Of a stretch of DNA of 64,000 nucleotides, positions 13,776 to 25,851 are shown one piece after another. Both the position numbers and the translations under genes were made by a program. How positions within the stretch are numbered: position 1 is the first letter of the stretch; the number at the start of each line of letters is the position of its first letter. Source of the stretch: Paramecium tetraurelia. Taxonomy: Eukaryota; Ciliophora; Oligohymenophorea; Peniculida; Parameciidae. The DNA is taken from the NCBI RefSeq assembly GCF_000165425.1, contig NW_001799177.1, positions 310,001 to 374,000 of the forward strand. The letters are read 5' to 3'. The notes beneath the pieces were generated by a model. It did not search any database. It was not told where the DNA came from and worked only from the letters and a program-made list of their open reading frames with translations.

Positions 13776-16395
13776 TCAATGCTTGATTTATAAAGCATCT
13801 TTCAGAACCTAAGGAAAAATAGGCTTGAAAACAATTTAATCTATTCCAGCATCCTAACAAAGTTATTTTGTGTCTTCATCTTCATGAGCAGTGCAAGCAA
13901 TAATCTATAATGGCATAATTTTCTCTCGATCTATTAAATCTGTTATAATTTATGATGCCTATATACCATTCATGACTGGCATATCTATATCCATTAATAT
14001 AGTTCTTATGCATTTTTATTAAGATACTAAATTTACTGCCTCTTACCCGTTGTAACAATGTATAATTTTATGATATCCCAGGTTATTTAAAATCATTTCC
14101 AAAGTGATATGGTTAAATGGTTCATCATCTACTATTACTATATTTCCTGTTTCTGATAATAAATTTTAAGTGCTTCTTTTTTATACCAAACAAAGCGATG
14201 GTATTGATTTGTGACTTTTAGATTTTTGTCTGGAAAATGATCGAGAAATAGTATTGACAGTCTTTTCCTTACTTGGATTAATTCTATCTATTTTTCTGAT
14301 TTACTAAATAACTACCTGCTCATTACTAATAGGATCTGGTTAAATAGTAAAGAACTCTTAAATTTGATTATTTGATTTCATTGACTCATTTTTCCTTTGT
14401 CTTGAAGCAGATTGCTGTTATGATGCACTAGGTAAATCTAAATCACAAATTGAAAATTCAAATTTGCATCCTTATCCAGGACTACTCTCAATTATAAGTG
14501 GACAAGCCCTATTTAATTAATTGATTAATTTTGTTGTTATTTTTAAACTAATGCCAAGCACTTCATTTTTTAAGTTCATTGATGAATAGCTAATTCCTCG
14601 ATCAAGAGATTGAGTTTACAGAATGCTTTACTACAATAAATAAAAATATAACCTTTCTGGAACTCTGAGTTAGCTATTGATGAATTTGCATTTACTTATT
14701 AATTTCATCTTGGGCCTATTTACTTAATCCTATTCCACTATCCTATACAACAAATTTAATCATTCGAGAACTTGCTGTTTTAATTTCTTTGACTGTTAAT
14801 TCAATTTATCCACCTTAAGGAGTATATCGATAAGCGTTATTCAAAAGATTGACTAAGATTCTCATTAGCTTATTGAGATCTGATTAAATAAAGCAACAAC
14901 TAAACAAATAATTAAAATCTTACATCTCTTTTTTTTCAGCTTGAAGTTAATTGATATCTTCATTATTATATTTGATTGTAAATTGAATGCCTTTTATGCT
15001 ACATTATGTCATAATTAAGTCTTTGATCTCGAAAAGCAATTTGTGAATATCTATATTTTTAATTGTCAAAATAGGTTTTTGTTAGGAGTAGATCGATACA
15101 TATTCAAGGATATCTTAAATAAGATACAACAGAATTTTTGAATTCCAATAGCAAGGTTTGATGAAAGTTTCGATGAGATCTTTTGGAAGAAATTAATTGC
15201 TAAGGCAATTTTCCAAATAAGTAATCACTGAATTTAAAGGCGTTTTCAATTTATGACTGAGTGAACTAATAAGACTGTTCCTAAACTTGTAGTCTTTTTT
15301 AAATGCACTATATATGGAGATGTCATTAATTAACTAAAATAAATTTGATTAATACTTAGAAGGTAAACAAAAATAATGGCTATTTGTTATGAGTTATCTA
15401 AGTAAACTTCAAATGATACTTAAACTTTTCGAGGTTTTACCCAAACAATTTGACTTTGTAATAAATTGACTCGTATTCTTATTATTGATTACCATTATCT
15501 ATTATTTATCTTATTGAAACAGTCTATTTATTAACTGTTTCATTTATGATATATTCGGATACTTTTATGTCATCTAAGAATTCAACATTTGAACTTTAAT
15601 TTCGATTATGATATATTAATCTCATGCTCTAAGAATTTTAAATTTCGGAGCGATTTGGGTTATCCATATTATTTTCAATTATTTGATTAGGTTCAATCAT
15701 ACCTTGTATAAAATCCATATATTAACCCCGATAAATTAATTTTTTATCTTAATCGTATGCAAGAATTCCTAAATTTAGTTTATAAATAATATCACTCAAG
15801 AGTTCTAATTGTTGAATTTTCTCTTCATATTAGCTTTTATAATTTTAATTAAGCTTGTGTTCTGATATTTGAATAGCAAAATCATTCATCAAGGCTATTC
15901 CCAAAAAAAATAATTGAAACAATAATGAATCTCGATTCTTCTCTATTTTTTAGGGTATTATCAAATATTGAATTAAAAATCCACAGTATAAAAAAGGCAA
16001 AGCAATTTTACAAAAGGGGGATCTCAAAGTACCTTAAAATAAATGAAAGAGAATGGATATGTAAAAATACCCAAAATAATTGTTTGTTTAATGAGTGTTA
16101 AAAGCTTCGTAGAAACACTTAGCAATAAAGAAAACTATAAAAGTAATATCCATCACTAGCGTTTTATGTTCTTATTTTTTCCGAAAATGCTATCTGATGT
16201 AAATAAATAGTCCTATTAAAATGTCTACATTATATTACCTAAAAGTATGAGATGCATCCCCAAGTTCACCCATAAAGTTGTCTAAGTAATAAAATCGTAA
16301 ATAAAAGTGACAAGAAAAAGAAATAGAAAATCGAATGAGCACGTTATTATTAAAGCTAGATATCTAGTATCGATTATATTTTCGACTCTAAACAT
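13776..16395 (-). CDS. hybrid sensor histidine kinase with receiver domain
   Basis: Two-component phosphorelay protein. The N-terminus (start MFRVENIIDTRYLALIITCS) has several hydrophobic segments, so it is membrane-anchored. The HisKA helix carries the phospho-accepting His (SLSHKLKTPLNS, near 15250). The ATP-binding domain shows an N box (LVNLLNNAYRYTPQGG) and a G1 box (QDSGIGLS). The C-terminal receiver starts IVIVDDEPFNHITL and has the phospho-accepting Asp in LMDIDMPVMNG and the conserved Lys near VFKPI. About 850 residues. All three catalytic elements look intact, so it should autophosphorylate and pass phosphate to its own receiver. Ligand unknown. Internal small introns are not all resolved. 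Confidence 0.85.
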
Positions 16396-16722
16396 TTATA
16401 ATTTTCGTAATAATTAATATTATTGGAATCAATATAACTTTCAAATCAATCAATTCTAAACAAATTTATTATTCGATCATATATTGGAGTGTTAATTTAT
16501 TCATGATTCTTCACTATTTGAAAAGATACCAAAAATTTTTTGAAGCATTATTTCTAGAAGATTTATTTAAATGAGAAGTTATAGTGTTGATTGAGAAATA
16601 AATAATAAATCCTTGAATCAGTCTTCTTATTTAGCTTATAATTGAAAATAAGAATGACAATCTATGGTAAAAATATTAATATTATTTAATATTCTAAATA
16701 AAATATAAAATTATTGTAATTT
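16396..16722. other. spacer
   Basis: A+T-rich spacer between two minus-strand genes; no gene or distinctive site seen. Confidence 0.4.
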
Positions 16723-19700
16723 TCAATTTCCATTAGTTTTTCTTCTGATCCATAAAAAAGGTAACACTTAATTTGAATCTTTTAAACAAATTTAATAACT
16801 TTTATCCTTATGTGGAATTTAATAACGTGCTGCTTTATTTGCTTTACAGCAAATGATAATCAGTGAATTATGACTCATAAACTTTTCAAGTAATGCTTCA
16901 TAGTTTAAATAATACAAAAGTTTTTTTGAAAATTCATTATGATATTCTTTATCTGGTCTTTATATGATATACAAATTAATTGTTTGTTATGCAAGATTAT
17001 TAAAATAATTAACATAATCTTAATCTACATTTGCTTCAAAATATTCAAATTTTTCATTTTTAAAATTTTGTGTCAAATGTTGAATCAATTTTTCATCAAT
17101 CGGAGGTACAATTTATCTTTAATTTTTTTAAAATTCTACCAATAAACATTATTTTTCAAAAGGAAAATTCCTAATATTTGAAAATTAAAAAGAATTCTTT
17201 ATTATTTCACTTGATTAACTATTACTTATTTATGATTTACTAAGATTTGCATGACTATCTTAATTATCAAATGGACTTTTGCTTCTTGGTAAATCTTCGA
17301 ATTGGAATTGATTTGTTTATTATGATTGTTGTAGTATTAGATTTTACTGGCTAAAATCTTCATGTTAAAAAGATAAAATTGTTTATTATTATTATTAATT
17401 TTATTATTATTATTATTGTTGTTGTTGTTATTAGTATTATTATTATTGTTATTATTGCTGTTATTGTTATTAATATTATTGTTATTATTGCTGTTATTGT
17501 TATTATTATTACTACTATTATTGCTATGATTGTTATTATAATTCAGATTTATTATTTTCATTTCTATTAACTTTTAGTTAATCATTCTGATATATACTGT
17601 TAGAAGTAAGTTTTTGTTACCAATCTTCAAAAATGTCCTAATATTATAAAAAGAATGATTTGCTTTAAAAGGATGAATTCTCATTTTTAATCATGGAAAT
17701 ATTTGAAAACTATTCATTCTATTCATTCGAATATTACAAATATCGTGATTCATCTTCTTCAGCCATTTTTGGGACTAAAATGGATAATATTAAAACTAAA
17801 AATATTGAATTAATTACGTGCTTAAGAAGGTCTTTTTGATTGAATTATCCATTTAGTTTTTTAATCATCAACTTCAAAGCCTTTTTTTTCGAAATCTTAT
17901 TTTAATTTTTTTTTGCTTTCTGCAAATTGTATTATATTTTGAAAATTACAAAATTAATCAATATAAATACTAAATTGTACAATTTGTTTTTGGTTCTCAT
18001 TAAATTTGATTAAATTTTCAGATAAATCTTTGAATATTTTTTAATTTCCCAACATAGTAATATAATAATCACTGTATTATTATTTGAATGTGACATAAAT
18101 TTATGGATTTTTAATAATATTTGAAAATAAAGCTTTGCCAGTTTCTTGATCAGCCTTAATTTCAAAAAAGTATAGATTTTACATCATTAAAATTATATCC
18201 TCTTATAATTGAATTGTTGCTAATTCCATTTTCTATGAATTAAAATTGTTTCTCTAAATGTCAAAATTTAAATGGAAAATACAAAATGCACTTACTTCTT
18301 ATTCTTCCTTAACTTCTATCTCCTCAATCCGTATATTTTGTTATTGATGATTCATTTTTTTTATAAAGTCTCCCAGAATGTATTTTGTATAGCCTATTCT
18401 GGCTGAAACTAATTAATAATTTTCAGGTTTTTCTTCTTAATTTTAAGACTTTAAACTATGCATCGTTATAATAAATCCTCTATAATTTTATAAGCTGTGC
18501 TTAACAATTTTAATAGCATCCATGCTTCTTGAAATAAAAATCAATCCATCAGATTCCACTTTGTAATAAACACCTTTTTTAGAGAATTCTTATTTTTTAT
18601 AACTACTAAATTCGAAAACTCTTAGTAATTCTTCATTTAATGTTACTTTTAATGTTACAAATTTGGAGAAATAATCCTCAAATTATTTTATCAGTTAAAT
18701 GTTTTAACATTAAAGTTTATATATACCTTCTTCTATTTTAACAAATTGAATTGAAGAATTTTTTTGAACTAGTTTTTCCTAAAATTCTTAGTAAAAGTAT
18801 TCATAAATTACGCTATCCAAATATTTAGGCTAATTATAAGTTATTTTATACTTTCAATTCTATGATTTTGGAATGGGAAAAAACACCTGTGTTGTTGAGA
18901 GATATATTAATCGTCACTTAAAAATTATCAGTCCTTCCATTTTAACAACCAACTTGAGAAAGAAAAAATAATTCATTATCTAACTTACAAAGTTGACTTT
19001 TTTATGGATTTTAATCAAATTTTGTATAAATAGCTAGGAGTTTCTTTTCGTCTTGGTTCTGCAATCGAAAATTACATATCGCTACCAGGACTTTCACTTT
19101 AAATAATTAATATTTTATTACATAGATAATTAAAGCTATTGTTTGTTTAATTCTATAGGATCAAATCTTGAGGTGAACTTTAAATTTTTTTATATCCACT
19201 TTGATCCAAGATGTTAACAAAGGCGTCTAAGTCAAAGATTTTTTGAGCATCAAATGTTGGCTAAAAAAGGTTTTGCTTATCAATAACTATAGTTGTTTAA
19301 GTGATTTAAGTTTATTATGTTTATCCTTTCCCAATAATTTTTTGAAACACCCTTATAAGGTCAACTGTGTTTCCAAACAAGAGGAATGAACTTCCCTTTC
19401 TTAGATAGACAAAATTTGATTATCGATCTTATACTTCCTCACTAAACCATGCATCTATCTACCTTTCATCAGCCATATTGCATTAAGGTGTAAATTTTAT
19501 TAAAAAAGGACTTTTTATATAGCATTGAATATATTTTTTAATTTATTTTTCAAATAAATCTCTATTTTACTTAATCTGACTAAAATTTATCTCTAAAAAA
19601 AAGCATTAATCATCAAAATATTGATTCATACAATATTCTTTAAACCGTTCTGACAAAAACTTTTCATAATACAGTGATCTACATTATGTCAGATCTTTAA

Positions 19701-20778
19701 TTTATAAACTTTCTTACTTATATGGTTTTAATGATGAAAAATGTAAATAAATTCCCCTATAATTTTTATTTATCATTTGACTTATTTCTTAAAGATAAGA
19801 TAGAGTTTAGATTTTCGAAACTAAATAGAAATTATCAGCTATTTTAATTGGAAATATTTCGAAACGTCTTAAATATTCATTTATTTTTGATTAGGCTATC
19901 ATCGTATAATTGGTGTAATAGCAAAATTCAATCTCGACATAAGAAATTTTATTAATAAACTCTTCTAGGCCGTTTTAAATTTGATCAAGATCTAGATTTA
20001 ACTAAAGTTTGTAAAGATTCATTTATTTTTACTCCAAATTTAATTATTTAATCAATTAAGTCCATTCTTATAAAAAAAATTTTTCTATTATTTGTAATAT
20101 AAAATTATTTTAGAGTTTAATTATTTAAGGATTTTACAATCCGAGAATTTTGATTTCTGCATCATTTCCTTCTCGTGAAGCCAATTCACTATTACATTAT
20201 AATTTTTTGCTTTCCTGATATTCTAATTCATGAATAACTTCACTTTTTAATTCTGATTCATCATTATCTTCATTTAATTCAGAAACGAGTTATTATGGAT
20301 TGTCATCTTCAATGTTGTCATCCCCCATTTCTTCAGAAGACACCCTACTTTCCTGGTCCCTTAAACTATCATCCTAATTATATTCCGCATGTTAATTTTT
20401 TTGTTCGACTTACTATTACACAGCCATTTGAGGCTATTGAGATACGAAAGTCCTACATTAATCTATACTAATAGTTTGATCATTTGTTTTTGTTTAATTA
20501 GTTTGCCTTGTATCTTCACATTTCATCTTTAAATTGGCATCTGTAGTGGATTATACATTGCCTATGAGATTTGTGAATTTAAGTTTGAAATCTGGGAAGC
20601 TTTCTTATATTGTCTAAAAGGCTGATCTGAATGAAGAAAATTTTTTGCCTTGCTCCTAATCTACAAAATGAAATTCTCCCTTTGTAAATTCACCATTAAG
20701 CTTGAGAAAGTTTACAAGCTAGTTTATCTATTCCTAATTTTAGATTTAAAAAATTTTGGAATTGATTGACAAACTCAT
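16723..20778 (-). CDS. large protein with poly-Gln tract, function unknown
   Basis: Starts MSLSINSKIFQIQNQEQ and runs about 1,300 residues to KTNGN at TGA 16723-16725. The first third has an acidic Ser/Glu/Asp stretch (EEMGDDNIEDDNP). The middle repeats a loosely similar unit (FVYLRKGSSFLLFGNTVDLIR; YYKVESDGLIFISRSMDAIK) that looks like a small alpha/beta fold and could be a divergent KH-type or other RNA-binding unit; this is a guess. After a 22-nt GTA..TAG intron at about 17801-17822 the frame continues as PKMAEEDESRYLQYS into the poly-Gln tract, then a C-terminal globular part. MAEEDE could also be an independent start, making two genes. Confidence 0.6.
17379..17560 (-). repeat. poly-Gln trinucleotide tract (CAA/TAA/TAG mix)
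   Basis: On the minus strand the tract is an imperfect AAT/AAC/CAG-type triplet repeat. In the frame that joins the flanking protein it encodes about 50 glutamines with rare Ser, Tyr and Asn. The neighbouring frame gives poly-Asn and the plus strand gives poly-Ile/Val; those are shadows. The mixture of CAA, CAG, TAA and TAG suggests selection for the amino acid, not only recent slippage. Confidence 0.7.
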
Positions 20779-21161
20779 TCTAAAATTTTAATTAATTATT
20801 GAATGTACAAAATTTAATTTTTTGCATTTGCTTCAAGCAGATTGTATAAAATATTCTTTTTTTAATAAGACAAGTTATTACTATTGAATAAGATATTGAT
20901 CTGTATACTATTTGATAGGTGAATTGATATTTTTTGTCATTTAAAAAATGGATCTTTAATTCAAAATAAATATGAGAATTAAGAATGAAAATTGTAGAGC
21001 AACATGTTTATTTTAAATTAATTTATGTATTGAAATTTTTTATAATTCTTAAGAGATGGAAATTGAAGCCAAGATATTTGAGCAATTTATTAAATTATTG
21101 GTAATAATTACTGCTATTTATCGAATTAATTAGGCATATAAAAATTAAAATAAATATTAGC
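20779..21161. other. divergent promoter region
   Basis: A+T-rich region holding the 5' flanks of the poly-Q gene and the CDPK gene. No distinctive motif seen. Confidence 0.4.
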
Positions 21162-22986
21162 ATGGGTTGTTGTTAAGGAAATCCAATTGGTTTCATATTA
21201 TACACTTATTTTAGATATGAACTAATTGAATGAATCGGTGAAAGAATTAACTGAATACTAATAACCAGAATATAAAGCAAATATTGTAGATTTGAACAAT
21301 TAGGGAAAGCAGATGGAACGAGTGCAGGAAAGAATTGCAGATGTAGAACAAACACCTAAGAAAGAAACCAATTACTCTTAGGAAATGAAAAGTGGCAAAA
21401 AGGATGACAATCAGGAAACAAGATCTCTTGTTCAATAACAAGGTTAAGAAAAATAATGGATCATTAAATAGACAATGTTTGTCAGGATTAATTCAAAAAA
21501 GAATGTTAGTGAATTTTATACAATAAAAGAGATGATTGGGTAAGGAGGTTTTGGGAAAGTTTATAAAGTAGTTCATCGATAAACAGGTTGTAATTTATTG
21601 ATTAAGGATAGGAATGATTAGAGCTATGAAATTAATATTAAAATCAAAATTGAAGAAAGAAGATTAAGAGAAATTATTAGAAGAAACCAGTATATTGATG
21701 GATATTGATCATCCCAATATAGTTAAATTATATGAAATGTATTAAGATGATAATTCGTATTTCTTAATAAGTGAATATTGTGATGGTAAATCTTTAAAAA
21801 ATTCATATGAAAGGTGGTGAACTATTCGAAAAAATCAAATTCGTTCTAATTTTAACTGAAAAAGAAATTGCATCTTATATGAAATAAATATTATCAGCTG
21901 TTTCCTACTGTCATTCCAAGGGGATAGTTCATAGAGATTTAAAACCGGAAAATATTTTATTTGATTCCAAAAATTAAGGAGCAGCCTTAAAAATAATTGA
22001 TTTTGGTGCTAGTGCCAAATTAGTAAATGATGAAAAACTAAATAAAAGAATTGGAACAGTATTTTAAATTTTTATAACTATTTAGCCATTCTATGTAGCT
22101 CCTGAAGTTCTGAATGGAAGTTATGATGAGAAATGCGATATATGGTCATTGGGAGTATTGCTCTATATTTTGCTTTGTGGATACCCTCCATTTTTTGGTC
22201 ACAGTGAAGGAGAAGTATTGGCTAAAGTGAGAAAAGGTACATATCAATTTGACAGCAATGATTGGTCTAGAGTGTCAATGCAAGCCAAAGATTTGATTAG
22301 AAGGATGTTATTTTATGACCCATCAGCCAGAATCAATGCTTCTGAAGCTCAGTAACATGCTTGGATTTCAAATAATAAAGCTAAAGGTTAAGTCAACAAT
22401 TTAAGTTTAAAGAGATTATAAGATTTTGATTCTAAAAATAAGCTCAAGTACGCTATCCTCTAATTTATAACTGTTCAAGTGGTTTCAAGTCAAGAGAAGG
22501 ATGATTTACTCAAAATTTTTTAAGACATAGATAAAAATGGTGATGGGACTGTAAGTAAAGAAGAATTACTTGCTGGTATTTTATTCCTTAAATTAAGCTT
22601 ATTTGAAGATTTATAAGGGAGATGCTTTAGCAGCTTAACATATTGTTGAAGAATTGTTTCCTTAACTGGATGCTAATAAATCTGGGAAAGTCGATTTTAG
22701 TGAATTTGTTACTGCTTCCATTAATAGAGACAGAACCTTAAGCAAAAAAAAGATTGAATAATCATTTAAACTATTTGATTTAGATGGCAATGGATATATT
22801 ACGAAATAGGAAATAAATGAATTATTTGGAAATGAGATAGATGAAAAAATGTGGGAAGACATTCTTAAGGATTGTGATACAAATAAGGATGGAATGGTTT
22901 TTATTATTATTATAACATAGATCTCACTGAATGAATTCATTACATTGTTGGAGTCTAAAATTTAACAAAATCCAAAACTTTTATGA
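21162..22986 (+). CDS. calcium-dependent protein kinase (CDPK)
   Basis: Ser/Thr kinase activated by Ca2+ through its own calmodulin-like domain. MGCCQGN at the start is an N-myristoylation/palmitoylation signal, so it is probably membrane-bound. Kinase motifs: glycine loop [10 protein letters not shown], Lys in [31 protein letters not shown], all intact. A junction helix follows, then four EF-hands with good loops: [56 protein letters not shown]. About 540 residues. Six introns are needed (22-28 nt); those at 21786-21813 and 22576-22597 end AAG. Target unknown. Confidence 0.95.
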
Positions 22987-23204
22987 AAATACTCTATTCT
23001 ATTTTTATAATTTTATTTTTTATATATGCATCAATGTTTTATAGGCTAAATTCTGCAAATGATAAATTAAAATATTCAACTTAATCCACTTTAATTTAAA
23101 AATTTCCAAGTGTTAAGAATCCATTTTATTACTCTTTTGGCTTTCAGAAATTTATAGAATTGGCACTCTAAAGGAGAATATCAAATTAATTAAATTAAAA
23201 ATAC

Positions 23205-23209
23205 AAAAA
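23205..23209 (-). terminator. RNA polymerase III T-run terminator
   Basis: A run of five T on the minus strand starts 5 nt downstream of the tRNA 3' end, the standard Pol III termination signal. Confidence 0.6.
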
Positions 23210-23214
23210 TAATT

Positions 23215-23286
23215 TGCACCTACCGGGACTCGAACCCGACCTAGATGCTTGGGGGGCATCTGTACTAACCTCTATACGATGGGTGC
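23215..23286 (-). tRNA. tRNA-Gly (anticodon CCC), with irregularities
   Basis: The 72-nt cloverleaf on the minus strand has acceptor GCACCCA/TAGGTGC, a 4-bp D stem with the GGTTA loop, anticodon stem GATGC/GCATC, and a T arm with TTCGAGT and B box GGTTCGAGTCC. The 7-nt anticodon loop is CCCCCAA, giving anticodon CCC. Two irregularities are visible: position 33 is C instead of the near-universal U, and the sixth acceptor pair is C-A. CCA is not encoded and there is no intron. A T5 run follows the 3' end. Probably a functional Gly tRNA; a diverged copy is possible. Confidence 0.8.
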
Positions 23287-23395
23287 AAGTTATATGATTT
23301 CGGATAATATTTGAAAAAATATAAAATTCTGCATTACTAATATTCTAAAAAAAACTTGTTTTTTAAATTATGTAAATAAGGAGATTTGATATCTA

Positions 23396-24501
23396 TCACT
23401 CTCTACTTGAAGATTAATCAGGAAATTCTGTAGCTTGAATGACGTAAGTTTCAACTATTATATCTGTGCTATCTTATCTGCCATTGGAAGGTTAATTTAA
23501 AGATTTCTTAGGCCAAAAAATTATCAAAGCAGCATAGTAAGGTAGAAAAAATGATAACATCTTTTCTGAAAGTTCTAAAGCTGTATTAATAATGTTTGTC
23601 AAAGTAGGATCGTCTTCTAACTAATGTCTTGATATCGATTTACTTTAACGTAATAACATGTATATCTTTCTGGTTGATTTCTTAAAATTTCATTCATCAA
23701 AACAAAATAGACATTTTACACAAAACTAACAAAAGGATCCTATTATATTTATTATTACTAGAATCCTTATTAAATATTATTAATTAATTACCAAATTTAA
23801 CTCAATCTTTTTTTAATCATTTTTTCAATTTTATCAGCCTCATCATTAACATTTTCCAAGTTCTTCATATTTTTATTAATCTGCCTTGTAAATTATCTTA
23901 TTTGTAGTAAGAATAATCCTTAAAGTAAAAAGCTAACAGTTGTTATTACATTAAAAAATTAAGCTATGTATTATGATTTAATATTAACCTTAACAAAGAT
24001 GATAATTATTTTATTAGATAAAATAATCAATGTAATTTAGTATGAAAACTACAGTAAAAAAAAAAATTAATCCAGCAAACATCAATTTTGATAGCTTTAA
24101 TTGGATAGTAGAGTTAATTTCTCTTTAAATATATGCCAAATTAAAAGTTGCTAGCATTATTGACTTTCTTCCAAAATAGTAGATTATGTAGCATATAAAC
24201 ATAAATTAAAAATATAGAATGGGAAAGTATACGGCATCGTCTTTAAAAGAAAGTTAATATGCAAGATAAACTTAATTAATCTAAAAAAGTTACAAATCAT
24301 GTCTATGATTAATATAAGAAAAATTTTCTGCTTTCTTGTAACTTTAAGAAGTGAGTTGAATTTTTGTTAAGCAAAGTAGATGTATATTGATAAAAGTAAC
24401 AATGTGATTGCTAAAAAAACTTTAAAGCAAAATCTAAATAATAGCCATTATCATACTAAACACAAGAAGAATTCCTAGATTAATTTTAATTCATCAAGCA
24501 T
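23396..24501 (-). CDS. multi-pass membrane protein, about seven TM segments
   Basis: Starts MLDELKLIQEFFLCL. A 23-nt intron follows almost at once, then one long frame with hydrophobic segments around FFSNHIVTFINIHLLCL, VYFPILYFQFMFICYIIYYF, LMFAGLIFFFTVVFILNY and others. A charged segment (NLENVNDEADKIEKMIKKR) lies between helices, and after two more introns (about 34 and 23 nt) a last membrane segment FFLPYYAALIIFWPKK and a short polar tail follow. Topology and size (about 330 residues) recall seven-helix receptor-like proteins, but no family motif is certain. Confidence 0.6.
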
Positions 24502-25278
24502 TCATATAACTCTATTGCTCCAGGTATTTTTGTCATTTTGTTTTATTTTAATAAAATATTACAAGGAATCAAATTTTATTATTTATATATAAATTGCTTT
24601 AGAATAATTGAAATTATAGTTTCTGTATACTAAATATCAAACTTCTTATTATATATGTCAAATATCTTAACAGTTATTATTTTAACTAAATATTCTTTTT
24701 GTTGAGACGAAATGTAGAGTCATTCAATATAATTTTAGTAAATAAATAATTAATCTTTAAATTATAAAAATTGAGTAGAGAGATATCATCTCTTAAAAAA
24801 ATGTTATAAAGTCCAAATAACCATAAAATTATTCTTTATTGGTTATATGACCTTAGAATTTCTAAAATTGCAGTAATATTAATTATATTAAAGTATTTTT
24901 GATATTAAACTTATTAATAAATGATATCAACAATTTAATAAAGTTAATAATTTGCATATTAATTCTATTCAAAAAATTTTTATTGCTTTACCATTTTGAA
25001 AAGGATATTGTTTAAGATATTGTATTGAAATTTCTAAAATGAAACTGCAAAAATATTAAAATTTAATAGTATTCTATTAAAATACAGAAAAATTGAAATT
25101 CCAATTATTAATATTCTATTATCATCTTCTTAAAGTATGTATTAAAATAATAATAAAGATTTGTACACTATTCAATATTTAAAATATTAATCAGCATTCT
25201 ATTTTGTTTATAATTAACTTAGTTTATTAGCACAGTTTTTATTGAGATATTAATTTCAAAATATAATAAAATAAAATA
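24502..25278. other. gap, nothing recognised
   Basis: About 780 bp, extremely A+T-rich, upstream of both the membrane protein and ATG8. Scattered short frames only; no gene, RNA or repeat recognised. Confidence 0.4.
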
Positions 25279-25725
25279 ATGAATAGCTAAGCCCTAGAAG
25301 CCACGAAAACCTAGAGTGTGAAGGACTATAAGGCACAACATAAATTGGAGGACAGAAAGAAGAGAGTGTAACAATACAAAGAAAAATATCCAGAAATGAC
25401 ACCAATGGTTGTTTAAAAGCATCCAAAAGCCAAGATTATGTCATTAACAAGACCTTAGTATTTTATTTGAATAAAATAGATTCTTGGTGAATTAAACTGT
25501 CAAGTTTTCTGAGTTTAAAAACTAAATCAGAACTAAACTCTAATTATCACCTTAATAAACATTGTTTTTCTATTGTGGAAATAACATAATATCCGATGGT
25601 AAATTTTCTTATTAAAAATAGACATTTCACTTCAAGAATTATATAATAAATACAAAGACAGAGAAGATGAATTTCTATATTTGAATTATTCTGATTGCGA
25701 AGTTTTTGGAAATTAAATTGATTGA
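25279..25725 (+). CDS. ATG8: ATG8-family ubiquitin-like protein
   Basis: Autophagy modifier that is conjugated to phosphatidylethanolamine on autophagosome membranes. The N-terminal region EDRKKRVQQYKEKYPEMTP matches ATG8 (RKKEGEKIRKKYPDRVP), then QKHPKAKIMSL, KFSEFKNQIRTKLQLSPQQ, FFYCGNN, and the C-terminal ELYNKYKDREDEFLYLNYSD (ATG8: QLYEEHHDEDFFLYIAYSD). It ends EVFG-NQID: the glycine is the expected ATG4 processing point, leaving a 4-residue tail to remove. Two introns (22 and 23 nt, both TAG) are required. About 133 residues. It is divergent in the first 15 residues. Confidence 0.85.
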
Positions 25726-25851
25726 TATTCATATAAATAAGTACATATGTACTATTGTATATTTAAATTTATTAATTGCTTTATTGAAGTAGATAGGTTG
25801 AAGCTAAAGCGTTCTTTAAAAAAAGTATGTGAAGAATTTTTAATTAAATAA

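Noticed and set aside
17379-17570. Plus-strand poly-Ile/Val frame and minus-strand poly-Asn frame
   Set aside because: Both are shadows of the triplet repeat; only the poly-Gln frame connects to coding sequence on both sides.
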